From Patescibacteria group bacterium (GTDB lineage Bacteria; Patescibacteriota; Minisyncoccia; Phycocordibacterales; UBA5272): a DNA stretch of 29,063 bases. The position numbers were made by a program, and so were the translations under genes. Below, one piece after another: positions 1 to 8,261 of the stretch (position 1 is its first letter; each line of letters starts with the position of its first letter). The stretch covers positions 1 through 29,063 of the forward strand of contig JAUPLJ010000001.1 of assembly GCA_030837425.1 (NCBI GenBank), given 5' to 3'. Below the pieces are notes generated by a model. It was not told where the DNA came from and searched no databases. It saw only the letters and a program-made list of their open reading frames with translations.

Positions 1-31
1 CTTGTGAAAATAGAGATCAAATAAATTATTT

Positions 32-643
32 TTATAAATCATCATCGTCTGGTTTTTCTACTTCGTAAAAATTTCTTATGTTTGGAGGAACAATATAATT
101 TTTCTTATTTTTTTCATAATAAAAATATTTAAATTTATCTTTTATTTCTTCAAGTTTTTTGTTATCAATAAAGACTCCTAAATTTTTTAAATAAGCCACA
201 GCTAAGTTCCTACAAGCAATAGCTACAAAATAAGGATCTTCTTTTGGCTCTTTATTATATGAATAGTATTCTTCTTTACATTTTTCTATATAGTCTTCTG
301 TGAGTGCGTTTTTTAATTCATCAAATTCTTTTTGTTCTAGTTTTTTTCTAATCTCTAAAATTTCTTCATGCTCTTCTTTTGAAGAAATATTTTTTTTATA
401 GTTTTCTATATCTTTTTCAGCTTTTTTGCTAATAAAATCTAGCAAATCTTCTTTAAGAGATCCTTTTTCTTCATCAGACCCATTTGGTAATTCAGCCTCC
501 ACTATTTCCTCAATAGAAAATCCATTTGGATGTTTATCTAAAATAGCTTCTAAATTAGCATCTTTATTTTCTAAACTTTTATTAAGTTCTTTATTACTAA
601 TTTTTCTAGGACCTGATATGTTAGCAAATTTAAATGAGATCAT
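32..643 (-). CDS. hypothetical protein, 203 aa, acidic/lysine-rich
   Basis: I do not recognise this family. The protein is highly charged, with long Glu/Lys-rich helical stretches between about residues 20 and 130, a short more hydrophobic patch near residues 138-158 (FVAIACRNLAVAYLKNLGVF), and an acidic tail of four Asp before the final Leu. No signal peptide or membrane segment is visible, so it is probably cytoplasmic. It lies 18 nt downstream of the YqeY-family gene on the same strand and is probably co-transcribed with it. The ATG at 643 is the first start in the frame and has no Shine-Dalgarno sequence. The uninterrupted frame and operon position make it a credible gene; function is unknown. 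Confidence 0.75.
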   Translation of the reverse strand: MISFKFANISGPRKISNKELNKSLENKDANLEAILDKHPNGFSIEEIVEAELPNGSDEEKGSLKEDLLDFISKKAEKDIENYKKNISSKEEHEEILEIRKKLEQKEFDELKNALTEDYIEKCKEEYYSYNKEPKEDPYFVAIACRNLAVAYLKNLGVFIDNKKLEEIKDKFKYFYYEKNKKNYIVPPNIRNFYEVEKPDDDDL

Positions 644-661
644 GCAGGATTTTTTAATTTA

Positions 662-1123
662 TTATTTTAGAAGTTCATCTATAATTTCTTTCACAATTGC
701 TCCGTCTGCATTACTTCCTAATTCTTTCATCATACTTCCGATAAATTGGCCTTTTTTTGTTGGATCAACAGATTCAGCAGCCAATTTTTCAGAAACTCTT
801 TTCATTATTTCCTCGCGAGTCATTTGAGCTGGTAAAAATTCTTCAATAATTTTCATTTCATTCATTTCGTCTTCAGCAAGCTCTGGTCTACCGGCATTTG
901 TATATTGCTCGACAGAATCTTTTCTTTTTTTCGCTTCTCTTTTTAAAACTTTCAAGACCTCTTCATCTGTTAGAGGTTCATCAGATGCTTTTCCTGAAGA
1001 TATTCTTGCTTCAGAGACCATTTCATTTGTAAAAGCAGCAGAGAGCATACGAAGTACACTAAGTCTATCTGCATTTTTTTCCATCATTGCTTTTTTTAAT
1101 TCTGCTTTAATTTGTTCTTGCAT
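662..1123 (-). CDS. yqeY: GatB/YqeY family protein
   Basis: This 153-residue protein matches the YqeY family, which shares the C-terminal tRNA-binding-type fold of the GatB amidotransferase subunit. Recognisable features are the N-terminal MQEQIKAELKKAMMEKN followed by RLSVLRML, the central region VLKREAKKRKDSVEQY.NAGRPELAEDE, and the IIEEFLPAQMTREEI stretch, all in family order and at the usual length of about 150 residues. Its cellular role is not firmly established; a link to tRNA-dependent amidation or to translation is inferred from homology. It is the first gene of a two-gene minus-strand unit and is divergent from rmuC. The leader is about 30 nt with no clear ribosome-binding site. Confidence 0.9.
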   Translation of the reverse strand: MQEQIKAELKKAMMEKNADRLSVLRMLSAAFTNEMVSEARISSGKASDEPLTDEEVLKVLKREAKKRKDSVEQYTNAGRPELAEDEMNEMKIIEEFLPAQMTREEIMKRVSEKLAAESVDPTKKGQFIGSMMKELGSNADGAIVKEIIDELLK

Positions 1124-1152
1124 AGATTTGTTATTTATGTTTTATAGGGGGA

Positions 1153-1161
1153 ATTATATCA
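1153..1161 (-). promoter_or_regulatory. extended -10 promoter of the yqeY unit
   Basis: Read on the minus strand this is TGATATAAT, a consensus extended -10 element (TG, one base, TATAAT). No good -35 hexamer sits 17 bp upstream. The predicted start lies near 1146, giving a leader of about 25 nt before the ATG at 1123. A divergent rmuC promoter lies 35 bp away. Confidence 0.6.
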
Positions 1162-1195
1162 TAAATAGCAGCATTTTTATAGATATTTCTTCCTG

Positions 1196-1204
1196 TGATA
1201 TAAT
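1196..1204 (+). promoter_or_regulatory. extended -10 promoter of rmuC (leaderless)
   Basis: The sequence TGATATAAT ends 8 nt before the rmuC ATG at 1213, so transcription should begin at or about the start codon. The surrounding TCCTGTG.TATAAT string is repeated almost identically upstream of ctpA (8231-8244). Confidence 0.6.
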
Positions 1205-1212
1205 CCATAAAT

Positions 1213-2316
1213 ATGGATATATCTATTATTATTTTAATCATTATTTTGGCAATATTTATTTTAAGTCTGCTTATTTTAATATATATACTAAATAAAAAGC
1301 TTGGAGGAGGCAAAAAAGATGAACTATTTTTAATTGCTGATACTTTAAAAATCTTAAGAGAAGATGTGCGAGAAAGTAGAAGAGACATTGATCAAAAGAT
1401 CGCTTTTGGACAAAAAGAAATGAATGACTCTGTTCGTCATCAATCTTCTGAATCACAAAAAATTATTTCTCAGATTTTTGAGCATTTAGGAAAAGTGAAT
1501 GAAAGCGTGATAGAGGTGAAAGAGGGAAGTAAACAAGTCCTCAGTATGACAGAGCAGCTTTCTAATCTTGAAAAAGTTTTGACCAATCAAAAGCAAAGAG
1601 GCAATTGGGGTGAATCTTCACTAGAACTTTTGCTTTCAAATTATCTTTCTGGCCAATACGAAATGCAATATAGATTTAAAAATGGAGAAATAGTCGATGC
1701 TGTAATACACATGAGAGACAAAATTCTTCCTATTGATTCAAAATTTTCTATTGATAATTATCGAAGATGTATTGATGCTGACAATGAAGATGATAAAAAA
1801 TATTTTGCAGATGAGTTTAAAAAAGATATAAAAAAGAGAATAGAAGAGACATCTAAATATGTAAATGAAACAGAAGAAAATACGACACCTTTCGCTTTTA
1901 TGTTTATACCGAGTGAATCTATTTTTTATGACATCAACGCAGGAAGCAATGGGGCTTTAAAAGTAGAGACTGAAAAACTTTTAGATTTTGCTCAACAAAA
2001 AAGAATTTATTTAGTTTCTCCTTCATCCATTTTTGCTTTTATTCATCTTATTTGGAGTGGTATCAAAGATCAAAAAATAGAAGAGAGTGCAAAAGAGATA
2101 AAGAAAAAAGTGGAAGATCTTGGAAAGCATATATTAAAATATGAAGATTATATGCAGAAGCTTGGAAACTCTTTAAACACTACTGTGAACCACTACAATG
2201 CGAGCTATAAAGAATTAAAGAAGATAGATAAAGATGTCTATAAAATTACAGACGGAGTCCACGAGATGAATATAGAGCCAATGTTGCTTGATAAAGTAAA
2301 TGTAGAGGAAGAATAA
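1213..2316 (+). CDS. rmuC: DNA recombination protein RmuC homologue
   Basis: This 367-residue protein has RmuC architecture. Residues 1-26 form one very hydrophobic membrane segment (MDISIIILIIILAIFILSLL), residues 35-130 are a coiled-coil-like charged region, and residues 130-345 carry the RmuC domain. Typical family signatures are RGNWGESSLELLLSNYL, ILPIDSKFSIDNYRR, PFAFMFIPSESIFYDI, and YLVSPSSIFAFIHLIWSG. The domain is related to PD-(D/E)XK nucleases, and RmuC is thought to limit DNA inversions or rearrangements. The protein is somewhat shorter than the E. coli one (475 residues). The murD gene follows after 7 nt, so the two are probably co-transcribed. The start is leaderless: the -10 box ends only 8 nt upstream. 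Confidence 0.92.
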   Translation: MDISIIILIIILAIFILSLLILIYILNKKLGGGKKDELFLIADTLKILREDVRESRRDIDQKIAFGQKEMNDSVRHQSSESQKIISQIFEHLGKVNESVIEVKEGSKQVLSMTEQLSNLEKVLTNQKQRGNWGESSLELLLSNYLSGQYEMQYRFKNGEIVDAVIHMRDKILPIDSKFSIDNYRRCIDADNEDDKKYFADEFKKDIKKRIEETSKYVNETEENTTPFAFMFIPSESIFYDINAGSNGALKVETEKLLDFAQQKRIYLVSPSSIFAFIHLIWSGIKDQKIEESAKEIKKKVEDLGKHILKYEDYMQKLGNSLNTTVNHYNASYKELKKIDKDVYKITDGVHEMNIEPMLLDKVNVEEE

Positions 2317-2323
2317 AGAAAAT

Positions 2324-3784
2324 ATGAAAAATCTTTTTGAAAAGATTGATTATAAAAAATATTTTGAAAATAAAAAAATAACCAAGCAAGGATTTGGGAT
2401 TTTGGGTCGCGGTTTAGGAGTTGTTAAATTTTTACTTAAAAATAATGCTAATGTTTTAGTCACAGATTCAAAATCAAAATCTTTATTTACAGATCAGATT
2501 TTAGAATTAGAAAATTGGATGATTGAAAATAATATTTCTAAAAATAATTTAAATTTTGTTTTTGGTGAGCATAGAGTTGAAGATTTTATTAATTGTGATT
2601 ATGTCATCTCTGCTAGTGGTGTACCAAAAGATAATATTTATTTATTAGAAGCTAAAAATAAAAATATTCCCGTGTATCAAGAAAGCTCTTTATTTTTAAA
2701 GATAATAATGGATTTTAATAATAATGTAATAGAAGAAAAAATAAAAATAATAACCATAACAGGCACCAGAGGAAAGACTACCACAACACAATTAATTTAT
2801 AAGATTTTGAAAGATAATATAAAGGATAGAGAAATTTATTTAGGAGGAAATATACAAGGTATTTCTACAATAGAGATTTTAGAAAAAATAAAAGAAAAAG
2901 ATATAGTAGTAATGGAAACTGATTCATGGCTAGCTCAAGGATTTGAAGATATAAAATTTGGACCAGATGTCGCTATATTTACAAATCTGATGCGCGACCA
3001 TATGAATTATTATAAAGGAGATATGAGTGATTATTTTTCTGATAAAGCAAAAACTTTTTTGTATCAGAATCAAGATTCTACATTAATCGCAAATGAAGAT
3101 CTAAAAAAATACATAGAAGAATTTTTAAAGCCAGAATATAAAGAAAGATTTGAAAATTCTAAAAATAAAAAAATATTTATTACAAAAGAAGATATTGATA
3201 AAGACAGAGAAGCTTTTGAAAGTCCTTTGGAAGGAGAGCATAATAGATTAAATATATCTCTTGCTGTGAGAGCCGGAATAGAGCTTGGAATAAACATTGA
3301 TTCAATAAAAGATTCAGTGAAGAGATTTAATGGTGTCTCAGGCAGATTAGAATTTGTAAAAGAGATAAATGGAGTTAAATATTATAATGACACTACCGCG
3401 ACGACTGGAGAAGCAGTGGTAGCAGCTTTAGACGCTTTTAAAGACAAAGATAATAAGTTAATCTTAATAACCGGGGGAACAGATAAAGAGCTTGATATTG
3501 AAAATTATACAAATAAATTAATAGAATATAAAAGATTCGGCAAAATAAAAAAGCTAATCTTTTTGTCCAATGAGACAACCACAGGCACTAAAAAAGTTTT
3601 AGATAAAATGTCCTCACTCGATTTTAATGATTATGTATTAGTAAAAGATTTATCTGAAGGTGTAGATCTTGCCAGAAAAAGCTCTGAGCCCACAGATATT
3701 ATTTTGTTTTCTCCTGGTTTTGCAAGCTTTGGCATGTTTTTAAATGAATATGATAGAGGAGAGAAGTTTTTGGAGTTAATCTAA
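2324..3784 (+). CDS. murD: UDP-N-acetylmuramoyl-L-alanine--D-glutamate ligase
   Basis: MurD adds D-glutamate to UDP-MurNAc-L-Ala in the cytoplasmic stage of peptidoglycan synthesis. The 486-residue protein has the Mur ligase order. An N-terminal Rossmann-like UDP-binding domain contains GFGILGRGLGVVKFLL near residues 23-38. A central ATPase domain has the P-loop TGTRGKTTTTQL at about residues 145-156, then METDSWLAQGF and the ATIFTN-type motif AIFTNLMRDHMNYY. The EGEHNRLNISLAV stretch near residues 304-316 and the C-terminal LEFVKEINGVKYYNDTTATTG and LILITGGTDKELD segments are also typical. MurD lacks the EMSS motif seen in many relatives; here the equivalent is ETDSW. It follows rmuC by 7 nt, and murG lies 20 kb away. 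Confidence 0.93.
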   Translation: MKNLFEKIDYKKYFENKKITKQGFGILGRGLGVVKFLLKNNANVLVTDSKSKSLFTDQILELENWMIENNISKNNLNFVFGEHRVEDFINCDYVISASGVPKDNIYLLEAKNKNIPVYQESSLFLKIIMDFNNNVIEEKIKIITITGTRGKTTTTQLIYKILKDNIKDREIYLGGNIQGISTIEILEKIKEKDIVVMETDSWLAQGFEDIKFGPDVAIFTNLMRDHMNYYKGDMSDYFSDKAKTFLYQNQDSTLIANEDLKKYIEEFLKPEYKERFENSKNKKIFITKEDIDKDREAFESPLEGEHNRLNISLAVRAGIELGINIDSIKDSVKRFNGVSGRLEFVKEINGVKYYNDTTATTGEAVVAALDAFKDKDNKLILITGGTDKELDIENYTNKLIEYKRFGKIKKLIFLSNETTTGTKKVLDKMSSLDFNDYVLVKDLSEGVDLARKSSEPTDIILFSPGFASFGMFLNEYDRGEKFLELI

Positions 3785-3790
3785 ATATAT

Positions 3791-3819
3791 TTGCAAAAAA
3801 ACTGATTTTGTGATAATAT
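3791..3819 (+). promoter_or_regulatory. rplU promoter
   Basis: TTGCAA at 3791-3796 is followed by 17 bp and TAATAT at 3814-3819. An overlapping TGTGATAATATT string offers an alternative -10. The leader to the ATG at 3876 would be about 50 nt. Confidence 0.5.
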
Positions 3820-3875
3820 TCTAGTATTAAAAAAACTTTACAAAAGAATTAACAGGTTAAAAACTATTGAAATAT

Positions 3876-4193
3876 ATGACTAATTTCGCAGTAATCCAAA
3901 CAGGAGGAAAAGAATACAAAGTAGAAGCAGGAAGTAAAATCAAAATCGAAAAGATTATTGGTGAGTATAAGGTTGGAGACAAACTTTCTTTTGAGAATGT
4001 CCTTCTTGTTGTAAATGGATCTGATGTAAAAGTAGGTACACCACATGTAGCAGGATCTAAAGTGGAAGCAGAAATTGTAGACATTGCAAAACACAAGACT
4101 GTAGAAGTTGTTAAATATATGCCAAAATCTAGATACTTCAAGAAAAATGGCCACAGACAACCATATTTTGAAATTAAAGTTTTAGCTATCTAA
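3876..4193 (+). CDS. rplU: 50S ribosomal protein L21
   Basis: L21 binds 23S rRNA and L20 in the large subunit. The 105-residue product begins MTNFAVIQTGGKEYKVEAG, the diagnostic L21 N-terminus, and ends with MPKSRYFKKNGHRQPYFEIKV, matching the conserved KKR..GHRQ.yt.vkI region. I chose the ATG at 3876. A TTG nine bases upstream would add only three residues that the family lacks. Unlike most bacteria, rpmA (L27) is not the next gene: it lies at 10479-10751 on the other strand. A strong terminator follows immediately. Confidence 0.96.
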   Translation: MTNFAVIQTGGKEYKVEAGSKIKIEKIIGEYKVGDKLSFENVLLVVNGSDVKVGTPHVAGSKVEAEIVDIAKHKTVEVVKYMPKSRYFKKNGHRQPYFEIKVLAI

Positions 4194-4205
4194 ATCCTAT
4201 AAAAT

Positions 4206-4237
4206 AAAACCTCTGAGAAATCAGAGGTTTTATTTTT
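4206..4237 (+). terminator. intrinsic terminator after rplU
   Basis: An 11-bp perfect stem (4206-4216 with 4221-4231) carries a GAAA tetraloop and is followed by A and five T. It starts 12 nt after the rplU stop codon. Confidence 0.88.
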
Positions 4238-4305
4238 ATTATCAATATGTTAGTATTTTAATAGTTTTAAACAACATTCATTCACCAACAATAAAATCCT
4301 TAATT

Positions 4306-4596
4306 ATGTGGTTTTTATCAACTTTTTTAAATTCTTTTCCAGAAGGTAAAAAACTTTGGGAAAAGTATCAAACATACACGTGTTGGTATTATAAAGGATG
4401 GCTTTTTAAAATCTTTTTTTATATACCAATTTATAGTGTTTTATGCGACATTTTTAAACTTCTTAAAAAGCAAAATAATCCACTTTATGCTTTAGATGAT
4501 TTGTACACAGATGTTGAATCATTTGGTTTTAATGATTTAGCTAAAAAAATTTACAATCACAAAAGTTTTGCTGCATTGGATGCTGGAGATGATTAA
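4306..4596 (+). CDS. hypothetical small protein, 96 aa
   Basis: I do not recognise this protein. It has an aromatic-rich N-terminal half (WFLSTFLNSF, YTCWYYKGWLF) and one hydrophobic stretch around residues 34-50 (KIFFYIPIYSVLCDIFK), which may lie on or in the membrane. The C-terminal half is acidic and soluble (DDLYTDVESFGFNDLAKKIY) and ends DAGDD. The gene is a separate unit between the rplU terminator and a bidirectional terminator shared with recR. A TAAAAT box at 4292-4297 ends 8 nt before the ATG, suggesting a leaderless message. Its isolation between two strong terminators supports it as a real gene. Confidence 0.65.
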   Translation: MWFLSTFLNSFPEGKKLWEKYQTYTCWYYKGWLFKIFFYIPIYSVLCDIFKLLKKQNNPLYALDDLYTDVESFGFNDLAKKIYNHKSFAALDAGDD

Positions 4597-4614
4597 AATA
4601 AAATTTATTCTTTA

Positions 4615-4642
4615 AAAAAGATACTCGACTGAGTATCTTTTT
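4615..4642. terminator. bidirectional terminator
   Basis: A perfect 12-bp stem (4615-4626 with 4631-4642) with a GACT loop has A-runs on the left and T-runs on the right. It can therefore stop both the 96-residue gene from the left and recR from the right. Confidence 0.88.
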
Positions 4643-4653
4643 AATTTTATAAA

Positions 4654-5283
4654 TTACTCTCTATGATTAAATGCTTCTTTGAAAGTATTTTTATCGACAT
4701 ATTCAATATCTAGGCCAGTTGATAGACCTCTTGCTAAGGTCGACATTTTTAGATTTTCAATTCCTACAACTTGAGAAAGAGTTTTCTTTAAATAATTAAT
4801 TGTATTTTCTCCTTCATCTGTAGCAGGTAGAGCAAAGACAACTTCAGAAATGCTTTTTTCTCCATTTTGTAAATTTGTATGTATCAAATTTACAAGCTCT
4901 CGAATATTTAAAATCTCAGTTGGCTTCTCTGTTAGAAATGGAAGCACTGATCCGAGTACAAAATATTTTCCATTATAAAATCCAGTTTTTTCTATTGCGT
5001 CTATATCAAGCTCTTTTACTACTATCATTAGAGATTTTTCATCTCTACTTTCGTCTTCACAAATAGAGCAAAGCTTCTTCTCTTTATTTTTTGATTTACT
5101 AAATATTCTCAGACAAGATTCACACACATGAGATGAGTCTTTTAGCATTTCTATATTTTTTGCGAGATCTATTTTATAGCCCTCATTTTGTCTTAAAAGA
5201 AAATAAACAAATCTAGCCGCTTGCTTTGGGCCAATACCAGGGAATTTTAAAAATAGCTCTTGTAATTTTTCTGTAGGATTCAT
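4654..5283 (-). CDS. recR: recombination mediator protein RecR
   Basis: RecR works with RecO to load RecA at gaps in the RecFOR pathway. The 209-residue protein has the helix-hairpin-helix FPGIGPKQAARF at residues 14-25. A zinc site follows with C54-x2-C57 and C72-x2-C75. The Toprim domain begins SLMIVVKELDIDAIE near residue 84; the usual CVVE.p.D pattern is kept in modified form. The segment FALPATDEGENTINYL matches the family's nat.EGe.Ta.yi motif, and LARGLSTGLDIEYVD near the C-terminus is the conserved LA.GlP.G.dleY.D. It lies 23 bp downstream of dnaB but has its own leaderless promoter in that gap. Confidence 0.95.
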   Translation of the reverse strand: MNPTEKLQELFLKFPGIGPKQAARFVYFLLRQNEGYKIDLAKNIEMLKDSSHVCESCLRIFSKSKNKEKKLCSICEDESRDEKSLMIVVKELDIDAIEKTGFYNGKYFVLGSVLPFLTEKPTEILNIRELVNLIHTNLQNGEKSISEVVFALPATDEGENTINYLKKTLSQVVGIENLKMSTLARGLSTGLDIEYVDKNTFKEAFNHRE

Positions 5284-5290
5284 GAATAAG

Positions 5291-5320
5291 ATTATATCAA
5301 ATGATTTTAAAAATCATCAA
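5291..5320 (-). promoter_or_regulatory. recR promoter inside the dnaB-recR junction
   Basis: On the minus strand TTGATG (5315-5320) is followed by 18 bp and TATAAT (5291-5296), which is preceded by TGA to form an extended -10. The -35 overlaps the last dnaB codons. The -10 ends 7 nt before the recR ATG, predicting a leaderless transcript. Confidence 0.6.
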
Positions 5321-6791
5321 AGGTGTCGACTTTTGGCATTTCAAAATCTCCAAATTCATTTTTATCAATAGATAAGAAAGTAGTCTTTTTACTATCAAAG
5401 AATAATTCAACAATTCCTGTTGGGCCATTTCTATGTTTTTCTATGAGTATTTCTACTATATTTTTCTTTTCAGTATTTTCGCTGTGTTTATCTTCTCTGT
5501 GAATAAACATCACGATGTCTGCATCTTGCTCTATAGATCCTGAATCACGAAGGTCTGAAAGGCGAGGGCGGCCTCCACGGCTTTCTACAGCACGAGAAAG
5601 CTGAGAAAGCGCTATCACAGGCACATTAAACTCTTTAGCGAGCCCTTTTAATGATCTTGAGATCTCTGTCACTTGATTCACCATATTTTCATATGTGCGA
5701 GATGTCCCCATGAGCTGCAAGTAGTCGACAATCACAAGCCCGACAGGTTTGTCATGATTAAGCTTTCTTAGGACACTTCTCATATTCATCACAGTATTTG
5801 CTGGTTTATCATCAATAAAAATAGGAGCCTGCATGAGTTTGTGCATTCCTTCTTGAAGTCTTTCAAGCTCTTCTTCTACATTCAATTTACCTGTGCGGAG
5901 CCTCCATCCATCGACTTGTGCTTCAGCAGCGAGCATTCTATCAACAAGCTGCTGCTTACTCATTTCCAGAGAGAATATCACAGTCGGTACATTTGCATTG
6001 ACAGCAGCATTACGAGCAAGGTCAAGTGCAAGGGATGTCTTTCCGACAGATGGTCGAGCAGCAAGAATTATTAAATCAGATTTTTGAAATCCAGACAATT
6101 TATTATCAAGATCTTTAAACCCTGTCGGCACACCACGCACCTCATTTTGATTTTCTGCTAGATGAATAAATCTTGAGATAGTCTCTTCTCCAAGATCTCG
6201 CATAGAAACAAGCTCGCTATCGCCAGAATTTTTAGAAGTTATTTCATAAATTTTTCTTTCTGCTTCTTCCAAGACATGCTCCAATTCTTTTTCTTCATTA
6301 AAAGCAATTTCTCCGATATGTCCTCCAGCAACAATTAATTTTCGGAGTACAGATTTTTTCTTAATTATGTTTGCATAATAAATAATGTTTGAAGCAGATC
6401 CCACAAGCCCGAGTAGATTTGAAAGATAATCTGTCCCACCGATTTGCTCCAATTCTTTTTTCTCTCTTAATTTCGCAGACACAGTTAAAAGATCAATCGG
6501 CTCTTTTTTATTTATTAAGTCATGAATAGTTTCAAAAATGATTTTATGTTTTTCAGAATAGAAATCATTTTTATCTAAAATATTTGCAATATCATAAAAA
6601 GCGTCTTGGACAAGGAGTAGAGATCCAAGTAAAGCTTTTTCAGTCTCAAGATCTTGAGGGGGGATTCTTATCCCAGAGAGTTCATCAAAAGGAGAAAGAA
6701 TATTTTTATTCTTAAAATAATTTGAAGATTTTTCATTTCTTTTTTCTTTTGTATTTTCATCTGACCTAGATAAATCTTGAGCTGATAACAT
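5307..6791 (-). CDS. dnaB: replicative DNA helicase DnaB
   Basis: DnaB is the hexameric 5'-3' fork helicase. The 494-residue protein starts with an unusual charged, low-complexity extension of about 45 residues, then has the N-terminal DnaB domain beginning IPPQDLETEKALLGSLLL. The RecA-like ATPase domain begins RGVPTGFKDLDNKLSGFQ and holds Walker A ARPSVGKTSLALD (K251), the IFSLEMSKQQL segment, Walker B VGLVIVDYLQLM, and ALSQLSRAVESRGGRPRLSD near the C-terminus. Length is close to the family norm of about 450-470 plus the extension. No close Shine-Dalgarno precedes the ATG: an AAGGAGAG element lies 22 nt upstream, which is too far. The next gene, recR, is 23 bp downstream. Confidence 0.96.
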   Translation of the reverse strand: MLSAQDLSRSDENTKEKRNEKSSNYFKNKNILSPFDELSGIRIPPQDLETEKALLGSLLLVQDAFYDIANILDKNDFYSEKHKIIFETIHDLINKKEPIDLLTVSAKLREKKELEQIGGTDYLSNLLGLVGSASNIIYYANIIKKKSVLRKLIVAGGHIGEIAFNEEKELEHVLEEAERKIYEITSKNSGDSELVSMRDLGEETISRFIHLAENQNEVRGVPTGFKDLDNKLSGFQKSDLIILAARPSVGKTSLALDLARNAAVNANVPTVIFSLEMSKQQLVDRMLAAEAQVDGWRLRTGKLNVEEELERLQEGMHKLMQAPIFIDDKPANTVMNMRSVLRKLNHDKPVGLVIVDYLQLMGTSRTYENMVNQVTEISRSLKGLAKEFNVPVIALSQLSRAVESRGGRPRLSDLRDSGSIEQDADIVMFIHREDKHSENTEKKNIVEILIEKHRNGPTGIVELFFDSKKTTFLSIDKNEFGDFEMPKVDTFDDF

Positions 6792-6833
6792 AAATTTATT
6801 TTTATTAATTAATCTCTCCTTATTAATAGATTA

Positions 6834-6866
6834 ATAATAACAAAATTAGCACTATTGCTACTAATT
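6834..6866 (-). promoter_or_regulatory. dnaB promoter with overlapping dyad
   Basis: On the minus strand TGTTATTAT (hexamer 6834-6839) forms an extended -10. Immediately upstream is an inverted repeat AATTAG-N11-CTAATT (6844-6866), with a second nested dyad TAGC-N6-GCTA. The dyad covers the -35 position and could be an operator. The predicted leader of about 35 nt contains AAGGAGAG at 6814-6821. Confidence 0.4.
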
Positions 6867-6930
6867 AAAATTTATGTTGAAAAGGGGGGATAAAGTGGAA
6901 AAGATAAATACAGCCTTTTAAAAAAGCTTT

Positions 6931-8187
6931 TTATATTAGATTCAATCCGAAATATTTATCCACTTCTTTTATTGCTAAAAATTTTTCACTGTCAGATACA
7001 TCTTTATCGTTTATAAGAGACCAAAGAGTGGCCAGAGCGATAGAAGTATTTAGATCGTCATTCATTGCATTCACAAATTTTTCGTAATAATTTTTTATTT
7101 CTTCTGAAGGTGCAACTTTTTCTGTTTCAGAAATGTTTGGTGCGGCACTCAATTTTATTTTTTCAACTTGCTTTAATAATTTTTGATAAGCGGTGTTTGC
7201 TGCATCAAGTGAATCCCAGGAGAATTTCATTTCTTTTCTATAATGAGTCATGAGAAGTAAATATTTATAAGCTAGGGGAGAAATATTTTTTTCTTTTATG
7301 CTTTCAAGCCTTATAAATCCTTCGCCACTTTTAGCCATTTTAATTTTGTCTAAAATAACGTGATTTAAATGCATCCAAATATTTACAAATCTTTTTCCAT
7401 CATCACAACTTGATTCACTTTGAGCTATTTCGTTTGTATGGTGTATTGGTATATGCTCTATACCGCCTGTATGTATATCTAAATGATTTCCTAAAACTGC
7501 GCGACTCATAGCACTACACTCAATATGCCATCCAGGAAACCCTACTCCCCAAGGAGATTCCCATTCCATTTGTCTTTTTTCTTTTGAAAATTTCCATAAA
7601 GCAAAGTCTGTTATATTTTTCTTTTCATTTTTTTCATCATCAACTCTTTTTCCTTTTTGTAGTCCTTCTATATCTATTCTTCCTAATTCTGCATAATTTA
7701 TAAATTTACTTGTATCAAAATAAATTCCATCACTTGTTTTATAGGCATATCCTTTTTCTTCTAGAATTTTTACCATTTCTATCTGCTCTTTTATATAGTC
7801 AGTAGCTTTACTCCAAATAAATTTTTCTTTATTGATATTCAAATCTTTTAGATCAGAATAAAATGCTTGTGTATAAAATTCTGCCACGTCCCACACTGAT
7901 TTTCCTTCTCTTTCAGAGCCTTTTTCCATCTTATCTTCTCCTTCATCTCCATCTGAGACTAAATGCCCAACATCTGTGATATTTATTTGATGCTTAAGAT
8001 TATATCCAGCCTCACTTAAAGTATTATTTAAAATATCCGCAAAGATATAAGCTCTCAAATTCCCAATATGAGCATAATGATATACAGTTGGCCCACAAGA
8101 ATAGATTTTTATTTCTCGTGAATCAATTGGTTTAAAAATTTCTTTCTCTTTTGAGAGAGTGTTGTATAGTTTTATCTCTTTTGCCAT
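6931..8187 (-). CDS. cysS: cysteinyl-tRNA synthetase
   Basis: CysS charges tRNA-Cys. The 418-residue protein has the class I signature AHIGN at 39-43, preceded by the zinc ligand C31 in YSCGPTVYHY. The other zinc ligands line up as C224, H249 and E253, with the same spacing as E. coli C209, H234 and E238. The second signature is KMAKS at 283-287 rather than KMSKS. The GWHIECSAMSR and NHLDIHTGGIEHIPIHHTNE stretches are diagnostic. The protein is about 40 residues shorter than E. coli CysS, mainly at the C-terminal anticodon-binding end. It is transcribed away from ctpA. Confidence 0.96.
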   Translation of the reverse strand: MAKEIKLYNTLSKEKEIFKPIDSREIKIYSCGPTVYHYAHIGNLRAYIFADILNNTLSEAGYNLKHQINITDVGHLVSDGDEGEDKMEKGSEREGKSVWDVAEFYTQAFYSDLKDLNINKEKFIWSKATDYIKEQIEMVKILEEKGYAYKTSDGIYFDTSKFINYAELGRIDIEGLQKGKRVDDEKNEKKNITDFALWKFSKEKRQMEWESPWGVGFPGWHIECSAMSRAVLGNHLDIHTGGIEHIPIHHTNEIAQSESSCDDGKRFVNIWMHLNHVILDKIKMAKSGEGFIRLESIKEKNISPLAYKYLLLMTHYRKEMKFSWDSLDAANTAYQKLLKQVEKIKLSAAPNISETEKVAPSEEIKNYYEKFVNAMNDDLNTSIALATLWSLINDKDVSDSEKFLAIKEVDKYFGLNLI

Positions 8188-8205
8188 AACTTTTTATTTG
8201 TTTTT

Positions 8206-8244
8206 ATTTTAGCATATATTCTATTATATTTCCTGTGTTATAAT
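8206..8244. promoter_or_regulatory. divergent cysS/ctpA extended -10 promoters
   Basis: On the minus strand TGCTAAAAT (8206-8214) serves cysS. On the plus strand TGTTATAAT (8236-8244) serves ctpA. The two elements are 21 bp apart, so polymerases bound at each would overlap. No -35 hexamer is convincing for either. Confidence 0.55.
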
Positions 8245-8261
8245 TCGAAGATATAAAAATT

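Noticed and set aside
3867..3875. TTG start of rplU at 3867
   Set aside because: It adds three residues not found in L21, and the ATG at 3876 gives the normal N-terminus.
6911..6932. Terminator hairpin after cysS (AGCTTTT/AAAAGGCT)
   Set aside because: The stem is short, needs a bulge and lacks a clean T-run on the minus strand.
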